Assembly: GCF_003096715.1 (NCBI RefSeq)
Contig: NZ_QEOL01000016.1
Coordinates: 1-64,000 of the forward strand
Length of the DNA stretch: 64,000 nt
Reading direction: 5' to 3'
From: Paraburkholderia silvatlantica
GTDB lineage: Bacteria; Pseudomonadota; Gammaproteobacteria; Burkholderiales; Burkholderiaceae
The position numbers and the translations under genes were made by a program. Every line of letters starts with the position of its first letter. Position 1 is the first letter of the stretch. Shown one piece after another: positions 1 through 8,064 of this stretch. The notes under the pieces are model-generated. The model was given only the letters and a program-made list of their open reading frames with translations, was not told the DNA's origin and did no database searches.

Positions 1-219
1 GTTGGAGAGGAAGCCCTTGAAGACCTCGAAGCTAAGCTCCGAAGTGAGGCTCTGGTCCAACAGGAACAGGATGAAAGGCAGGAACAGGAACAACAACGCA
101 CCGCTCACGCGGTGGCCGATCGACACACGGCCGGCCAGAGGCAGGCGGTATGCGGACAATATCTGCCCAAGCCCGATGTTCCGGTATTCCGGCCTCGGTT
201 TTTTTGTGGCTTCTGCCAT
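1..219 (-). CDS. sdhC: Succinate dehydrogenase cytochrome b556 subunit (5' part)
   Basis: Only the first 73 codons are present; the gene runs off the left edge. Reading the minus strand from ATG at 219 gives MAEATKKPRPEYRNIGLGQI and then a first membrane segment preceded by HRVSGALLFLFL. The R-P-x-Y-x-N-I and HRxSG signatures are typical of SdhC, the membrane anchor that helps bind heme b and ubiquinone in respiratory complex II. An AAGGGG ribosome-binding site lies 6 bases before the ATG. The rest of sdhCDAB should lie outside the window to the left. Identity is by recognition of the beta-proteobacterial SdhC N-terminus. Confidence 0.9.
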   Translation of the reverse strand, partial: MAEATKKPRPEYRNIGLGQILSAYRLPLAGRVSIGHRVSGALLFLFLPFILFLLDQSLTSELSFEVFKGFLSN

Positions 220-379
220 GCTAGACCCCTTGCAGCGTAAAATCGACTTCAAAGTTGAAAGCATCAGGACTGCGGTGCAACCTGATTAATGCGGTCTCTC
301 TGGGAAGCCGAAAAGACCGGAACATCTGTGCGCCGCGCGCTGTTTTGACAAACCGGCGCGGCAGCGCGGCGCGAGTTGC

Positions 380-682
380 CTACCCCTTGCTTTGCACCAC
401 GAGATCATTGTCCCGGGCGAACTTCAGCACGAAGTCGAAGGCGTACGGCGCGACCTCGCGCAGCCGGGCGTCGAGTACGACACACTTCAGGTTGCCGATA
501 ATCATCGGGCACACATAGGGCGAATAGCCGATGTGCAGGTTTTCCCTTCTGACGCCGCGGGCCCTCGGCCCGAAGCTCGACAAGGCGCCGGCCAGGCGCT
601 CGGACCAGTCGCTGGGCCGGAATGTCTTGCCCTTGCTGGTGATACCTTGAATGACGTATGCAGAGGGATTCGCGGTGGTCAT
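380..682 (-). CDS. DUF3579 domain-containing protein
   Basis: A 100-residue protein with the hallmarks of DUF3579, a small family of beta-proteobacteria: an N-terminal YVIQGITSKGKTFRPSDWSE, a central YSPYVCPMI segment, and the C-terminal KCVVLDARLREVAPYAF. The length matches the family. It has no signal peptide or membrane segment, so it should be cytoplasmic. No biochemical function is known to me. It sits 160 bases upstream of divergently read sequence of none; both neighbours (sdhC and mqo) are on the same strand, but the gaps argue for separate promoters. Family assignment is fairly certain, role unknown. Confidence 0.85.
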   Translation of the reverse strand: MTTANPSAYVIQGITSKGKTFRPSDWSERLAGALSSFGPRARGVRRENLHIGYSPYVCPMIIGNLKCVVLDARLREVAPYAFDFVLKFARDNDLVVQSKG

Positions 683-792
683 ATGCCAATCTTTTCAGGC
701 TCTGAAGAGGTGGACGCTCTTCAAATGAGGCGTTCCGTGCTCCAGCGCCCGATGCGGGTAAAAGTCACTCGAACCGGGCGCGGCCGCGGCGT

Positions 793-2460
793 TCAGTGCG
801 CCAGTTCGACACGTCTGCCGCTCGCATTCGTAGTCGCACTCGTAGTCGCACTCGTAGTCGAACAGGCAGCACGGGCCTCGGGCATGTCGGGCCCGGTCGC
901 GCCGCCGTCCGCCGGCAAGCTCAGTTGCAGTATTTCGCTCGTCGTTTTCAACGACTCGCGCGCCTTGTCTGGATTCGACGAAAGCTGCGTGCCGTAACCC
1001 GGAATGATCTTGCGGATCTTTGCCTGCCACGCGGACGTTCGAAACTTGCTCTGAAAGGCCCTTTCCAGCAGGTTCAGCATGATGGGCGCCGCCGTCGACG
1101 CGCCGGGGGAGGCGCCCAGCAGGCCCGCAATGCTTCCGTCCTTCGAGCAGACGATTTCGGTGCCAAGCTTGAGCACGCCGCCCCTTGTCTTGTCGCGCTT
1201 GATGATCTGCACGCGTTGACCGGCTTGCCAGAGTCGCCAGTCTTCCTGGCGGGCAAGCGGAAAATATTCCTGCAATGCCTGGAGGCGGTTGGCGTCGGAG
1301 AGCGTTAGCTGACCGGCCAGATACTTGATGAGCGAGAACTCGGAAAGCCCCACACGCACCATCGGAACGATGTTGGTCATTTTCGTGCTGGCGAGCAGGT
1401 CGCTGTACGACCCGTTCTTCAGGAACTTCGTCGAGAACGTGGCGAACGGTCCGAACAGAATGGCCTTCTTGCCGTCGAGAATGCGCGTGTCCAGGTGCGG
1501 CACCGACATGGGCGGCGAGCCCACAGAAGCCTTGCCGTATGCCTTGGCGAAATGGCGGCTCGTAATCTCGCTGTTGTCCGCGACGAGGAACGAACCGCCA
1601 ACCGGAAAGCCGCCGTACTCCTTCGCTTCGGGAATGCCGGATTCCTGCAACAGCGGCAGGGAACCACCGCCTGCGCCCACGAAAACGAAGCGGGCGTCGA
1701 TCTGGCGGGTCTGCACGCGCAACCGGGTATCTTCCAGCGTCACGCGCCATGTACCGTCGTCATTGCGCGAGATCTTCTGAACGTTGCTGTTCAGGAGCAG
1801 ATTGAAGTTGGACTGACTGCTCAGGTAGCGCACGTATTGACGTGTGACTTCGCCGAAGTTCACGTCGGTGCCCTGCGGCGCCCACGTTGCAGCAACCTTC
1901 TGGCGGGGATCGCGGCCTTCCATCATGAGCGGAACCCACTGTGCGATCTCGGCGTGCGATTCCGAATATTTCATGCCCTGAAAAAGCGCATTGGTCTGCA
2001 AGGCAGCGTAGCGATTTTTCAGGAAACGGGTGTTATCGTCGCCCCAGACGAAGCTCATGTGCGGCGTCGTGTTGATGAACGAGCGCGGCTGCTTCAGTAT
2101 TCCGCGGCTGACACCCCAGGCCCAGAACTGCCGCGAGACCTGAAAGTCCTCGTTGATGCGCACGGCCTTCGTGATGTCGACGGCGCCGCTCGAAGTTTGC
2201 GGCGTGTAGTTGAGCTCGGCGAGCGCAGTGTGCCCGGTGCCCGCGTTGTTCCAGCCGTTCGAACTCTCCGCGGCGACGCTGTCGAGCCGCTCGGCCATCA
2301 TCATCGACCACTGCGGTTCGAGCTCGTGGAGCAGGACGCCGAGCGTCGCGCTCATGATGCCGCCGCCGATGAACAGGACGTCGACCCTGGCGTGGTCATT
2401 GCCGGATCCTGGTAGCGAGCGGCCAGAATGTTCCTGTCCCGATAGTGCTTCTCGTTTCAT
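793..2460 (-). CDS. mqo: Malate:quinone oxidoreductase
   Basis: FAD-dependent, membrane-associated enzyme oxidising malate to oxaloacetate and passing electrons to quinone (TCA cycle). Starting at the ATG at 2460, the protein has the dinucleotide-binding motif VDVLFIGGGIMSATLG near residue 27, then the Mqo blocks GWNNAGTGHTALAELNYTP and VGAGGGSLPLLQESGIPE, and TRGGVLKLGTEIVCSKDGS towards the end. About 555 residues is slightly longer than usual. An upstream in-frame extension to 2700 is AT-rich with no FAD-family similarity, so I reject it. The last residues are a low-complexity S-A-T-T repeat encoded by a 12-bp tandem repeat. It is a single-gene unit. Confidence 0.95.
   Translation of the reverse strand: MKREALSGQEHSGRSLPGSGNDHARVDVLFIGGGIMSATLGVLLHELEPQWSMMMAERLDSVAAESSNGWNNAGTGHTALAELNYTPQTSSGAVDITKAVRINEDFQVSRQFWAWGVSRGILKQPRSFINTTPHMSFVWGDDNTRFLKNRYAALQTNALFQGMKYSESHAEIAQWVPLMMEGRDPRQKVAATWAPQGTDVNFGEVTRQYVRYLSSQSNFNLLLNSNVQKISRNDDGTWRVTLEDTRLRVQTRQIDARFVFVGAGGGSLPLLQESGIPEAKEYGGFPVGGSFLVADNSEITSRHFAKAYGKASVGSPPMSVPHLDTRILDGKKAILFGPFATFSTKFLKNGSYSDLLASTKMTNIVPMVRVGLSEFSLIKYLAGQLTLSDANRLQALQEYFPLARQEDWRLWQAGQRVQIIKRDKTRGGVLKLGTEIVCSKDGSIAGLLGASPGASTAAPIMLNLLERAFQSKFRTSAWQAKIRKIIPGYGTQLSSNPDKARESLKTTSEILQLSLPADGGATGPDMPEARAACSTTSATTSATTNASGRRVELAH
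825..860. repeat. 12-bp tandem repeat, 3 units, in the mqo 3' end
   Basis: Three back-to-back units of C-A-Y-TCGTAGTCG. On the minus strand they encode the repeating S-A-T-T near the C-terminus of Mqo, beyond the conserved enzyme core. Copy number could vary between strains by slippage. Confidence 0.9.
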
Positions 2461-3365
2461 TTGTGCCAAGATTCTCACCCGCTGTGGTTGATGCGGAAGT
2501 GGTTTGCCGTAACGGCCGCGTGAGCTTGCTTCTTCCCGCAGGCCTTTTGTCGATCTATCCTGCCGAGCTCGCTCGTTTCGATCAGTAATGAAGAACGACA
2601 AAAAATGGAATTCAGTTCGTTGACAGTTAATTGAAAAGAAAACCGCGAACACATGACCGATTTCCTTCTTGTCCAGACGAACGTAATGGTATGGGGTCAC
2701 AACTGCTACATATAGCCGCAGTGTGGTAATGGACCTTTGCTTGATGGGTGTGAATTCCTGATGCAGGACGCGAGCGAACCTCGCAAACGCATTCTGCCGA
2801 TGATTTCGCTTCAGTATGTGCGAGCGTCAGGATTTCTTTTATTCCAGCGCACATCTATTCAGCGCTCAGGGTCTATGCCGTTGCGAAGAAATGGCGCGTC
2901 ATGGGAGCAGATTTGGCGACGGATGCGCGAACATGGATGGCGCAGTCAATAAGGCCGCGAGCCGGCGCCGGCGCAGGATCTGCAAGCTGTGGAAAAGATC
3001 AATGGCAGATTCCGGAGCGGACTGTTCCAGAATTCCGGGTGAATCCTGGCAACGTCGAGCGGCGTAGAGGGGAAAGTGAAAGGGTGGAAATGGAAGGAGT
3101 CGTTTTACCGGGAGGGCGGTCAATCGATATATCGATGCCGTATTCACTGACTATTAAAAGAAGCAGTCGGTAATGCGGAATTGGCCAACGTAGCATTTCC
3201 ATTTTCAGCATTATGATGTGGTCTTGATAGCCGGCGCATGGGGTGCTGTTTGCCAGCGGGGCGCATGGAAGAAACTCTTCCATTGCCGGCACTTAATCAA
3301 GGCGGGGCGGCAAACTATAGTTCGCGGCACAGCAGCACGTTACGCTGCGCGTAAGGAGTTGAGTC
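2461..3365. other. Gene-poor intergenic stretch upstream of mqo
   Basis: About 900 bases between mqo and the small secreted protein at 3366. It is visibly richer in A+T than its neighbours. The short open frames here lack ribosome-binding sites, family similarity and the local codon bias. It must hold the promoters of mqo (minus) and of the gene at 3366 (plus). The only clear structure I find is the palindrome at 3123-3136. Confidence 0.6.
3123..3136. repeat. Perfect 14-bp palindrome ATCGATATATCGAT
   Basis: A perfect inverted repeat in an otherwise unstructured intergenic region, about 230 bases before the small secreted protein gene. It could be an operator; no regulator is identifiable. 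Confidence 0.5.
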
Positions 3366-3590
3366 GTGAAAGTTATGCCATGCATTCTGGTCGCCATGTC
3401 GCTTTTCGCCACCGCTGCGTATGCACAGGGAAACCATGCGCAGCCGTCCGCCGCCACCGAAAACGCCACGCAGAATGAAGCGGCACCGGAGGCACAGAAG
3501 TTCGGCCGCGTTGACCACGATCGCCGTGAAGGCAAAAAGGACGACTGTGTCGGTCCGGTGTCGTTCTGCAATATCTATTTCGGCAGCTGA
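3366..3590 (+). CDS. Small secreted cysteine-containing protein
   Basis: A 74-residue product with a clear signal peptide: GTG start, short positive N-terminus, hydrophobic core, and likely cleavage after ATAAYA. A strong AAGGAG site lies 8-9 bases before the GTG. The mature part is short and polar (Q/N/E-rich), followed by a basic DHDRREGKKDD stretch and the C-terminus CVGPVSFCNIYFGS. The two cysteines are 7 positions apart and could form a disulfide in the periplasm. I recall similar short proteins with this C-terminal signature in Burkholderia, all of unknown function. Confidence 0.7.
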   Translation: MKVMPCILVAMSLFATAAYAQGNHAQPSAATENATQNEAAPEAQKFGRVDHDRREGKKDDCVGPVSFCNIYFGS

Positions 3591-3694
3591 GCGCATGCTT
3601 TGGCAAATCGCTCCGGGCAAGTCGGTGCTGGAAGCGCATGATATGGCCCGCCCATTGATCTGAATCGTTTTGCTGAACGGTTCGGAGGTGAAAA

Positions 3695-4141
3695 TTGGAC
3701 AACTCGAATGGGCATGTGTGGAAAAGCACCGTTGCGCTGCTCGGCCGGATCTCTTCCCCGGATGCCGGCGTAGACAAGTACACAGTGAGCGGCCCCGATA
3801 ATGGGCCGGGCCTCGCGAAAAGAGCCGCACCGGCGCGCGCCGGAGGACGGGTGGCCGATCTGGCCCACTGCACCATCGTCGATCGAATTTCCGCGTGTTC
3901 CATCATGGTTCGCTGGGGCGACGCGACCGTGGGGCACTACGGCGAACAACTCTGGAAGCGCGGCATCGCGCGGCGCTCGACATATTGCATCTTGAGCGGA
4001 ATGCGGGTGAGGCGAGGGGATATCGTGTATCGGCCCTGCACGCGCGGACTGCGTCCGGCGAATTGCGAAGAGGTGATCCTGGCGGGTGTGCTGGAAGAGG
4101 TTGACGCCGGAGTTTGCCAGGTTTCGTCGGGCATCGATTAG
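3695..4141 (+). CDS. DUF3331 domain-containing protein
   Basis: A 148-residue protein with a TTG start. It is preceded by GGAGGTG five bases upstream, which decides the start. The C-terminal two-thirds follow the Burkholderia-restricted DUF3331 pattern: SIMVRWGDATVGHYGEQLWK, then CILSGMRVRRGDIVYRP, with paired cysteines reminiscent of a small zinc-binding fold. No signal peptide or membrane segment. Function is unknown. The gene converges on the LysR regulator, with 19 bases between the two stops. Alternative frames on the other strand here are overlaps of the LysR gene. Confidence 0.75.
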   Translation: MDNSNGHVWKSTVALLGRISSPDAGVDKYTVSGPDNGPGLAKRAAPARAGGRVADLAHCTIVDRISACSIMVRWGDATVGHYGEQLWKRGIARRSTYCILSGMRVRRGDIVYRPCTRGLRPANCEEVILAGVLEEVDAGVCQVSSGID

Positions 4142-4160
4142 GGCGTTGCCCTGTGCAATC

Positions 4161-5099
4161 TCAGCTGCGCGAGAACTTGCGCAACTCGGACTCGTCCTGC
4201 ATGAGTGTCGAAGGTAGTTGCTCCCGCAACATCTCCACCCACAGGCGCACCTTCGTGCCGGTATGGCTGCGCGAAGGATGGATTGCGTAGACGCCCAGCG
4301 CGCGCGACGTGTAGTCGGGCAATATCCACGCGAGTTCGCCGCTGCGCAGCCCGTGCATTGCCGTGTAGATTGGCAGGAGGCCCACGCCCATGCCTTCGCG
4401 CAACGCGACGGCCAGGGCATCCGCAACGTTGACGCGGAACTTCGTCTGTTTCAGGTTGATCGTCTCTTCGCCCGAGGGGCCGCTGAAGCGCCATTGCGCG
4501 GGCGGGGCCTCGGGCGTCACGAGTTGCAGGCAGGTGTGCGCGGCAAGGTCGGATGGCGTGCGCGGCACGCCGCGCTGTTCGAGATACCGTGGCGATGCGC
4601 ACGCAATGCTGAACGTGCTGGCGAGGTAGTGCGATACGTAGCCCGAAGCCGGCAACGCGGGCGCGAGAACGAGCGCCACGTCATAACCCTCTTCGAGCAG
4701 GTCTGGTGTTGGCTGCGTGAGCGTCAGTTCCACGCTCACATCGGGAAAACGCCGCCGGAATTCTCCAACGGCAGGCACCACGTAGTTCTGGCCGAAGCCC
4801 GTTATCGCATGAACCTTGAGTTTTCCCGACAGACAAGGGAGTGCGTCGGAGGCTTCGACTTCCGCCTGATCGACGCAGGCGAGGATCTGCTCGCAGGAGT
4901 TCAGGTAGCGTTTGCCCGCTTGCGTGAGCGCCATGCGGCGCGTTGTGCGGTTCAGCAGGCGCGTGCGCAGACGCGCTTCCAGATCCGATACCGCTCGCGA
5001 CGCACACGCGGTTGTGGAATTCAGGCGCCGGGCGGCGCCTGTGAAACTGCCGGCCTCGACCACGCGTACGAATATACGCATGTTTTGAAGCGTATCCAT
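4161..5099 (-). CDS. LysR-family transcriptional regulator (AaeR-like)
   Basis: Starts at ATG 5099 (MDTLQNMRIFVRVVEAGSFT), preceded by AAAGGATGAGC. The N-terminal winged helix-turn-helix is ARRLNSTTACASRAVSDLE, followed by a LysR substrate-binding domain (VHAITGFGQNYVVPAVGEF, then LPDYTSRALGVYAIHPSRSHT). The 312-residue length is normal. It is divergent from the OMF-DUF1656-HlyD cassette at 5257-8018 across about 157 bases, the usual arrangement in which a LysR protein activates the neighbouring efflux operon in response to an aromatic acid. That link is inferred from position only. Confidence 0.9.
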   Translation of the reverse strand: MDTLQNMRIFVRVVEAGSFTGAARRLNSTTACASRAVSDLEARLRTRLLNRTTRRMALTQAGKRYLNSCEQILACVDQAEVEASDALPCLSGKLKVHAITGFGQNYVVPAVGEFRRRFPDVSVELTLTQPTPDLLEEGYDVALVLAPALPASGYVSHYLASTFSIACASPRYLEQRGVPRTPSDLAAHTCLQLVTPEAPPAQWRFSGPSGEETINLKQTKFRVNVADALAVALREGMGVGLLPIYTAMHGLRSGELAWILPDYTSRALGVYAIHPSRSHTGTKVRLWVEMLREQLPSTLMQDESELRKFSRS

Positions 5100-5256
5100 G
5101 CTCATCCTTTTTTTGATGCCGGGATTGTTACACGTTTCAAAAAAAGAATTGTCGTCTATATCGTGAATAATGCCTTCTAGCATTGCCGGTTATTCCGATG
5201 CCATTCAAAAAATACAATGGCGCGTCGCAAACTAACGGCAAGTAAAGGAGTAAATT

Positions 5257-6852
5257 GTGCAGTCTCCGGTACCGAGAGGACTCGCCGCGCTCACGGTTCT
5301 TGCGTTCTCATTGATCATTGCGGGCTGTGCCAGTACCGGGGGAATCGCGCCGCAAGCGCAACATGTGCAAGCGTCGGAACTGGACGCGGGGTCGGCCATT
5401 CGCGCCGCCAACAGCGACGCCCAGTGGCCCGCGAGCGACTGGTGGCGCAGCTACAATGACGCGCAGCTCAATGCCTGGATCGAAGCCTCAATCGCGGATA
5501 ACCCGACGCTCGCGGCCGCCCAGGCGCGCGTGCGCGAAGCGCGTTCGATGGTGGGCGTGGCGCGCGCCGGCTTGCTGCCGCAGGTCAATGGCAGCATGTC
5601 CGTGCAGCGCCAGCACTGGTCCGACAATATTTATTACGGTCCGGGCGCGCTCGGCGATTCCAATTCCTGGAACAATACGGCGACGCTCGGTCTTTCCTAT
5701 CACCTCGACCTGTGGGGCCAGGACCGCAATAACGCCGAGCGTGCGCTCGACATGGCGCACGCCACTGCGGCCGACGAACGGGCCGCCCAACTCGAACTCG
5801 AAATCAATGTTACACGCGCGTATATCGATCTTTCGATGAACTACGCGTTGCTCGACATCGCGAAACAGACGCTGGCGCAGCAGGAGAAACTGCTTTCGCT
5901 CGCAAAGGGGCGCTTTGCGGGAGGGCTTGGCACGCAGCTCGAAGTGAGCGAGGCCGAAACGCCGCTCCCGGAGTACGAACGCCAGATCGATGCGGTCGAG
6001 GAGGACATTGCGCTTGGCAAGAACCGCCTTGCCGCGCTCGCGGGCAAGGGGCCGGGCGCCGGTGAGTCGATCGAGCGTCCGGCGCTCTCGCTCGCCGCGC
6101 CTGCGGGGCTGCCGTCTGCGTTGCCGGCCGAACTGATCGGGCATCGGCCCGACGTCGTCGCGGCGCGCTGGACCGTGGCAGCCCAGGCGCGCGGTATCGA
6201 CGTGGCCAGGGCCGACTTCTATCCGAACGTGAACCTGCTCGTTTCGATGGGCGGCTACGCGGCCGCCGGCCCGCTGTTTCAGTTCCTGAAGTCGATGAGC
6301 GGAAGCTACACGGGCGGTCCCGCCGTTTCGCTGCCGATTTTCGACGGCGGACGTCTGCGCGGGCAACTCGGCGCACAGTCGGCGATTTACGACGTGGCTG
6401 TGGAGCAGTACAACCAGACCATCGTGACCGCGCTCAGGGAGATCGCCGACCAGGTGGTGCGCATGCGCTCGCTCGCGACCCAGGAAGAGGACAGCCATCG
6501 CTCGGTGGCGAATGCACAACGCACATTTGATCTGGCCACCGAAAGTTATCGGCGCGGGTTGCGCGACTATGTGAACGTCGTGATCGCGCAGAAGGACCTG
6601 CTGGCGGCGCAGCAGGGTCTCGTGCGCATTCAGGCCGGGCGCCTGAGCGCGCACGCGGCGCTGGTCGGCGCTTTGGGCGGCGGTGCCATCGATTCGTCAA
6701 GCAATCCTGTGCAGGCGGAGCTGCTTCCCGCGCACGGCAAAAAGAAACGCGACTTGCCGCCGATGCCCGCAGCATGGCTTGCACCACCGCTGCCCGATGG
6801 GGGCGCGCAGCCCACGGCACCGGTGGAGCACCCCACTTCGCACGGTGACTGA
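5257..6852 (+). CDS. Outer-membrane efflux lipoprotein, NodT family
   Basis: TolC-like outer-membrane factor. GTG start with AAAGGAG 6 bases before. The lipobox LIIAGC places the lipidated cysteine at residue 24. Two OEP repeats follow, with the conserved SDWWRSYNDAQL near residue 62, RPDVVAARW in the middle, and LPIFDGGRLRGQLGAQSA in the second repeat. The C-terminus carries about 45 extra Pro/Lys-rich residues (KKKRDLPPMP) beyond the usual end. It forms an operon with the DUF1656 and HlyD genes and presumably provides the outer-membrane channel of that pump. Confidence 0.92.
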   Translation: MQSPVPRGLAALTVLAFSLIIAGCASTGGIAPQAQHVQASELDAGSAIRAANSDAQWPASDWWRSYNDAQLNAWIEASIADNPTLAAAQARVREARSMVGVARAGLLPQVNGSMSVQRQHWSDNIYYGPGALGDSNSWNNTATLGLSYHLDLWGQDRNNAERALDMAHATAADERAAQLELEINVTRAYIDLSMNYALLDIAKQTLAQQEKLLSLAKGRFAGGLGTQLEVSEAETPLPEYERQIDAVEEDIALGKNRLAALAGKGPGAGESIERPALSLAAPAGLPSALPAELIGHRPDVVAARWTVAAQARGIDVARADFYPNVNLLVSMGGYAAAGPLFQFLKSMSGSYTGGPAVSLPIFDGGRLRGQLGAQSAIYDVAVEQYNQTIVTALREIADQVVRMRSLATQEEDSHRSVANAQRTFDLATESYRRGLRDYVNVVIAQKDLLAAQQGLVRIQAGRLSAHAALVGALGGGAIDSSSNPVQAELLPAHGKKKRDLPPMPAAWLAPPLPDGGAQPTAPVEHPTSHGD

Positions 6853-6936
6853 TGCGCGCTATCCGCGAGGTTCTATTTGTGTGCGCCGCCAATCCGTTCG
6901 TTCAGCCGGACCGTTGTCGTTCGGCCGGAGTTTTTC

Positions 6937-7137
6937 ATGCCTCGTGACATTGCCGTTTTCGAAGCTCTCATTCCGACCGCCGTGCTGCTGTTTTTTCTCG
7001 GCGCGGCCGTTACCTGGATACTCGATTCGGCGCTCGCCCGCATTGGCGTTTACCGGTTCGTCTGGCACGTATCCCTCTTTCGGGTGAGCCTGCTGGTCGT
7101 TGTGTGCTGCGCGCTGGGTCTCGTCGTCTATCGTTGA
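6937..7137 (+). CDS. DUF1656 membrane protein (AaeX-like)
   Basis: A 66-residue protein with two predicted membrane helices (residues about 8-28 and 44-64). It starts at ATG 6937 (MPRDIAVFEALIPTAVLLFF) with GGAG upstream. It matches the DUF1656/AaeX family, whose genes sit between a FUSC-type inner-membrane transporter and a HlyD-type adaptor in aromatic-acid efflux operons. It precedes the HlyD gene by 17 bases, so co-transcription is very likely. The FUSC partner is missing: only 84 bases separate it from the outer-membrane factor gene. Confidence 0.85.
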   Translation: MPRDIAVFEALIPTAVLLFFLGAAVTWILDSALARIGVYRFVWHVSLFRVSLLVVVCCALGLVVYR

Positions 7138-7154
7138 ACTCGATTCGAAGAATT

Positions 7155-8018
7155 ATGAAATTGCGCAATATCATCGGCTTCTTTGCGACGGCCATTATTT
7201 TTGCCGTTGCCATAGCGAGCGGCCGCGCCTTGTGGGTCCACTACATGGAAGCGCCGTGGACGCGCGACGGGCGCGTGCGCGCCGAAGTGGTCAATATCGC
7301 GCCGGACGTGTCGGGCGCCGTGGTGGAATTGCCCGTGCACGACAATCAATGGGTTCGCAAGGGCGACCTGCTCATGCAGATCGATCCGTCGCACTACCGC
7401 ATCGCGGTCGAGCAGGCGCAGGCCAATGTCGCTTCGCGCAAGGCCGAATTGCAGATGCGCCGCGACGACGCGAAGCGGCGCGCCGATATGGACAGCCTCG
7501 TGGTATCCACGGAGAACCGCGAGAATGCCTCGCACACCGCCAATGCCGCGCAGGCGCAATACGATCAGGCGGTCGCCGAACTCGATGCGGCGAAGCTGAA
7601 CCTGGAGCGTACGCGCGTGGTATCTCCAGTGGACGGCTATGTCACGAATCTGCAAGTCTGGAAGGGTGACTACGCAATCCTTGGCCAGCCGAAGCTGGCC
7701 GTGATCGACAGCCATTCATTCTGGGTTTACGGCTATTTCGAGGAAACCAAACTGCCGGGTGTGAAGCTCGGCGAGAAGGCCGAAATGCGGCTCATGAGCG
7801 GCGCCAGATTCGAAGGTCACGTCGAAAGCATCTCCAGCGGCATCTACGACCGCGATAATCCGCAAAGCCGCGAACTGCTCGCCGATGTCAATCCGACCTA
7901 CAACTGGGTGCGGCTTGCGCAGCGCGTGCCGGTGCGCATCCATATTGACAAGGTGCCCGACAACATGCAGCTTGCCGCCGGCCTCACGTGCACCGTGGTC
8001 ATCAAGCCCGGAAAATGA
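7155..8018 (+). CDS. HlyD-family periplasmic adaptor (AaeA/EmrA-like)
   Basis: A 287-residue membrane-fusion protein starting at ATG 7155. It has one N-terminal membrane anchor (residues about 5-25), then the biotinyl-lipoyl-like half motif (APWTRDGRVRAEVVNIAPDV), a short coiled-coil hairpin (residues about 85-150), the second lipoyl half (VVSPVDGYVTNLQVWKGD), and a beta-barrel domain ending in AAGLTCTVVIKPGK. It is shorter than RND adaptors and typical of adaptors that work with FUSC or EmrB pumps. It would link an inner-membrane pump to the outer-membrane factor at 5257-6852. Confidence 0.9.
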   Translation: MKLRNIIGFFATAIIFAVAIASGRALWVHYMEAPWTRDGRVRAEVVNIAPDVSGAVVELPVHDNQWVRKGDLLMQIDPSHYRIAVEQAQANVASRKAELQMRRDDAKRRADMDSLVVSTENRENASHTANAAQAQYDQAVAELDAAKLNLERTRVVSPVDGYVTNLQVWKGDYAILGQPKLAVIDSHSFWVYGYFEETKLPGVKLGEKAEMRLMSGARFEGHVESISSGIYDRDNPQSRELLADVNPTYNWVRLAQRVPVRIHIDKVPDNMQLAAGLTCTVVIKPGK

Positions 8019-8026
8019 ACTCGCGG

Positions 8027-8064
8027 TGAACGGCGGCTGAATTCAGCCGCCGTTCAGATTTTTT
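8027..8064 (+). terminator. Rho-independent terminator of the efflux operon
   Basis: A perfect 30-bp inverted repeat (8027-8056, arm TGAACGGCGGCTGAA) is followed by six T residues at 8059-8064. It lies right after the HlyD gene and contains the stop codon of the minus-strand carbamoyltransferase. Confidence 0.9.

Noticed and set aside
2460..2700. N-terminal extension of mqo by 80 codons
   Set aside because: The extension is AT-rich, has no Mqo similarity, and the conserved FAD fold begins soon after the ATG at 2460.
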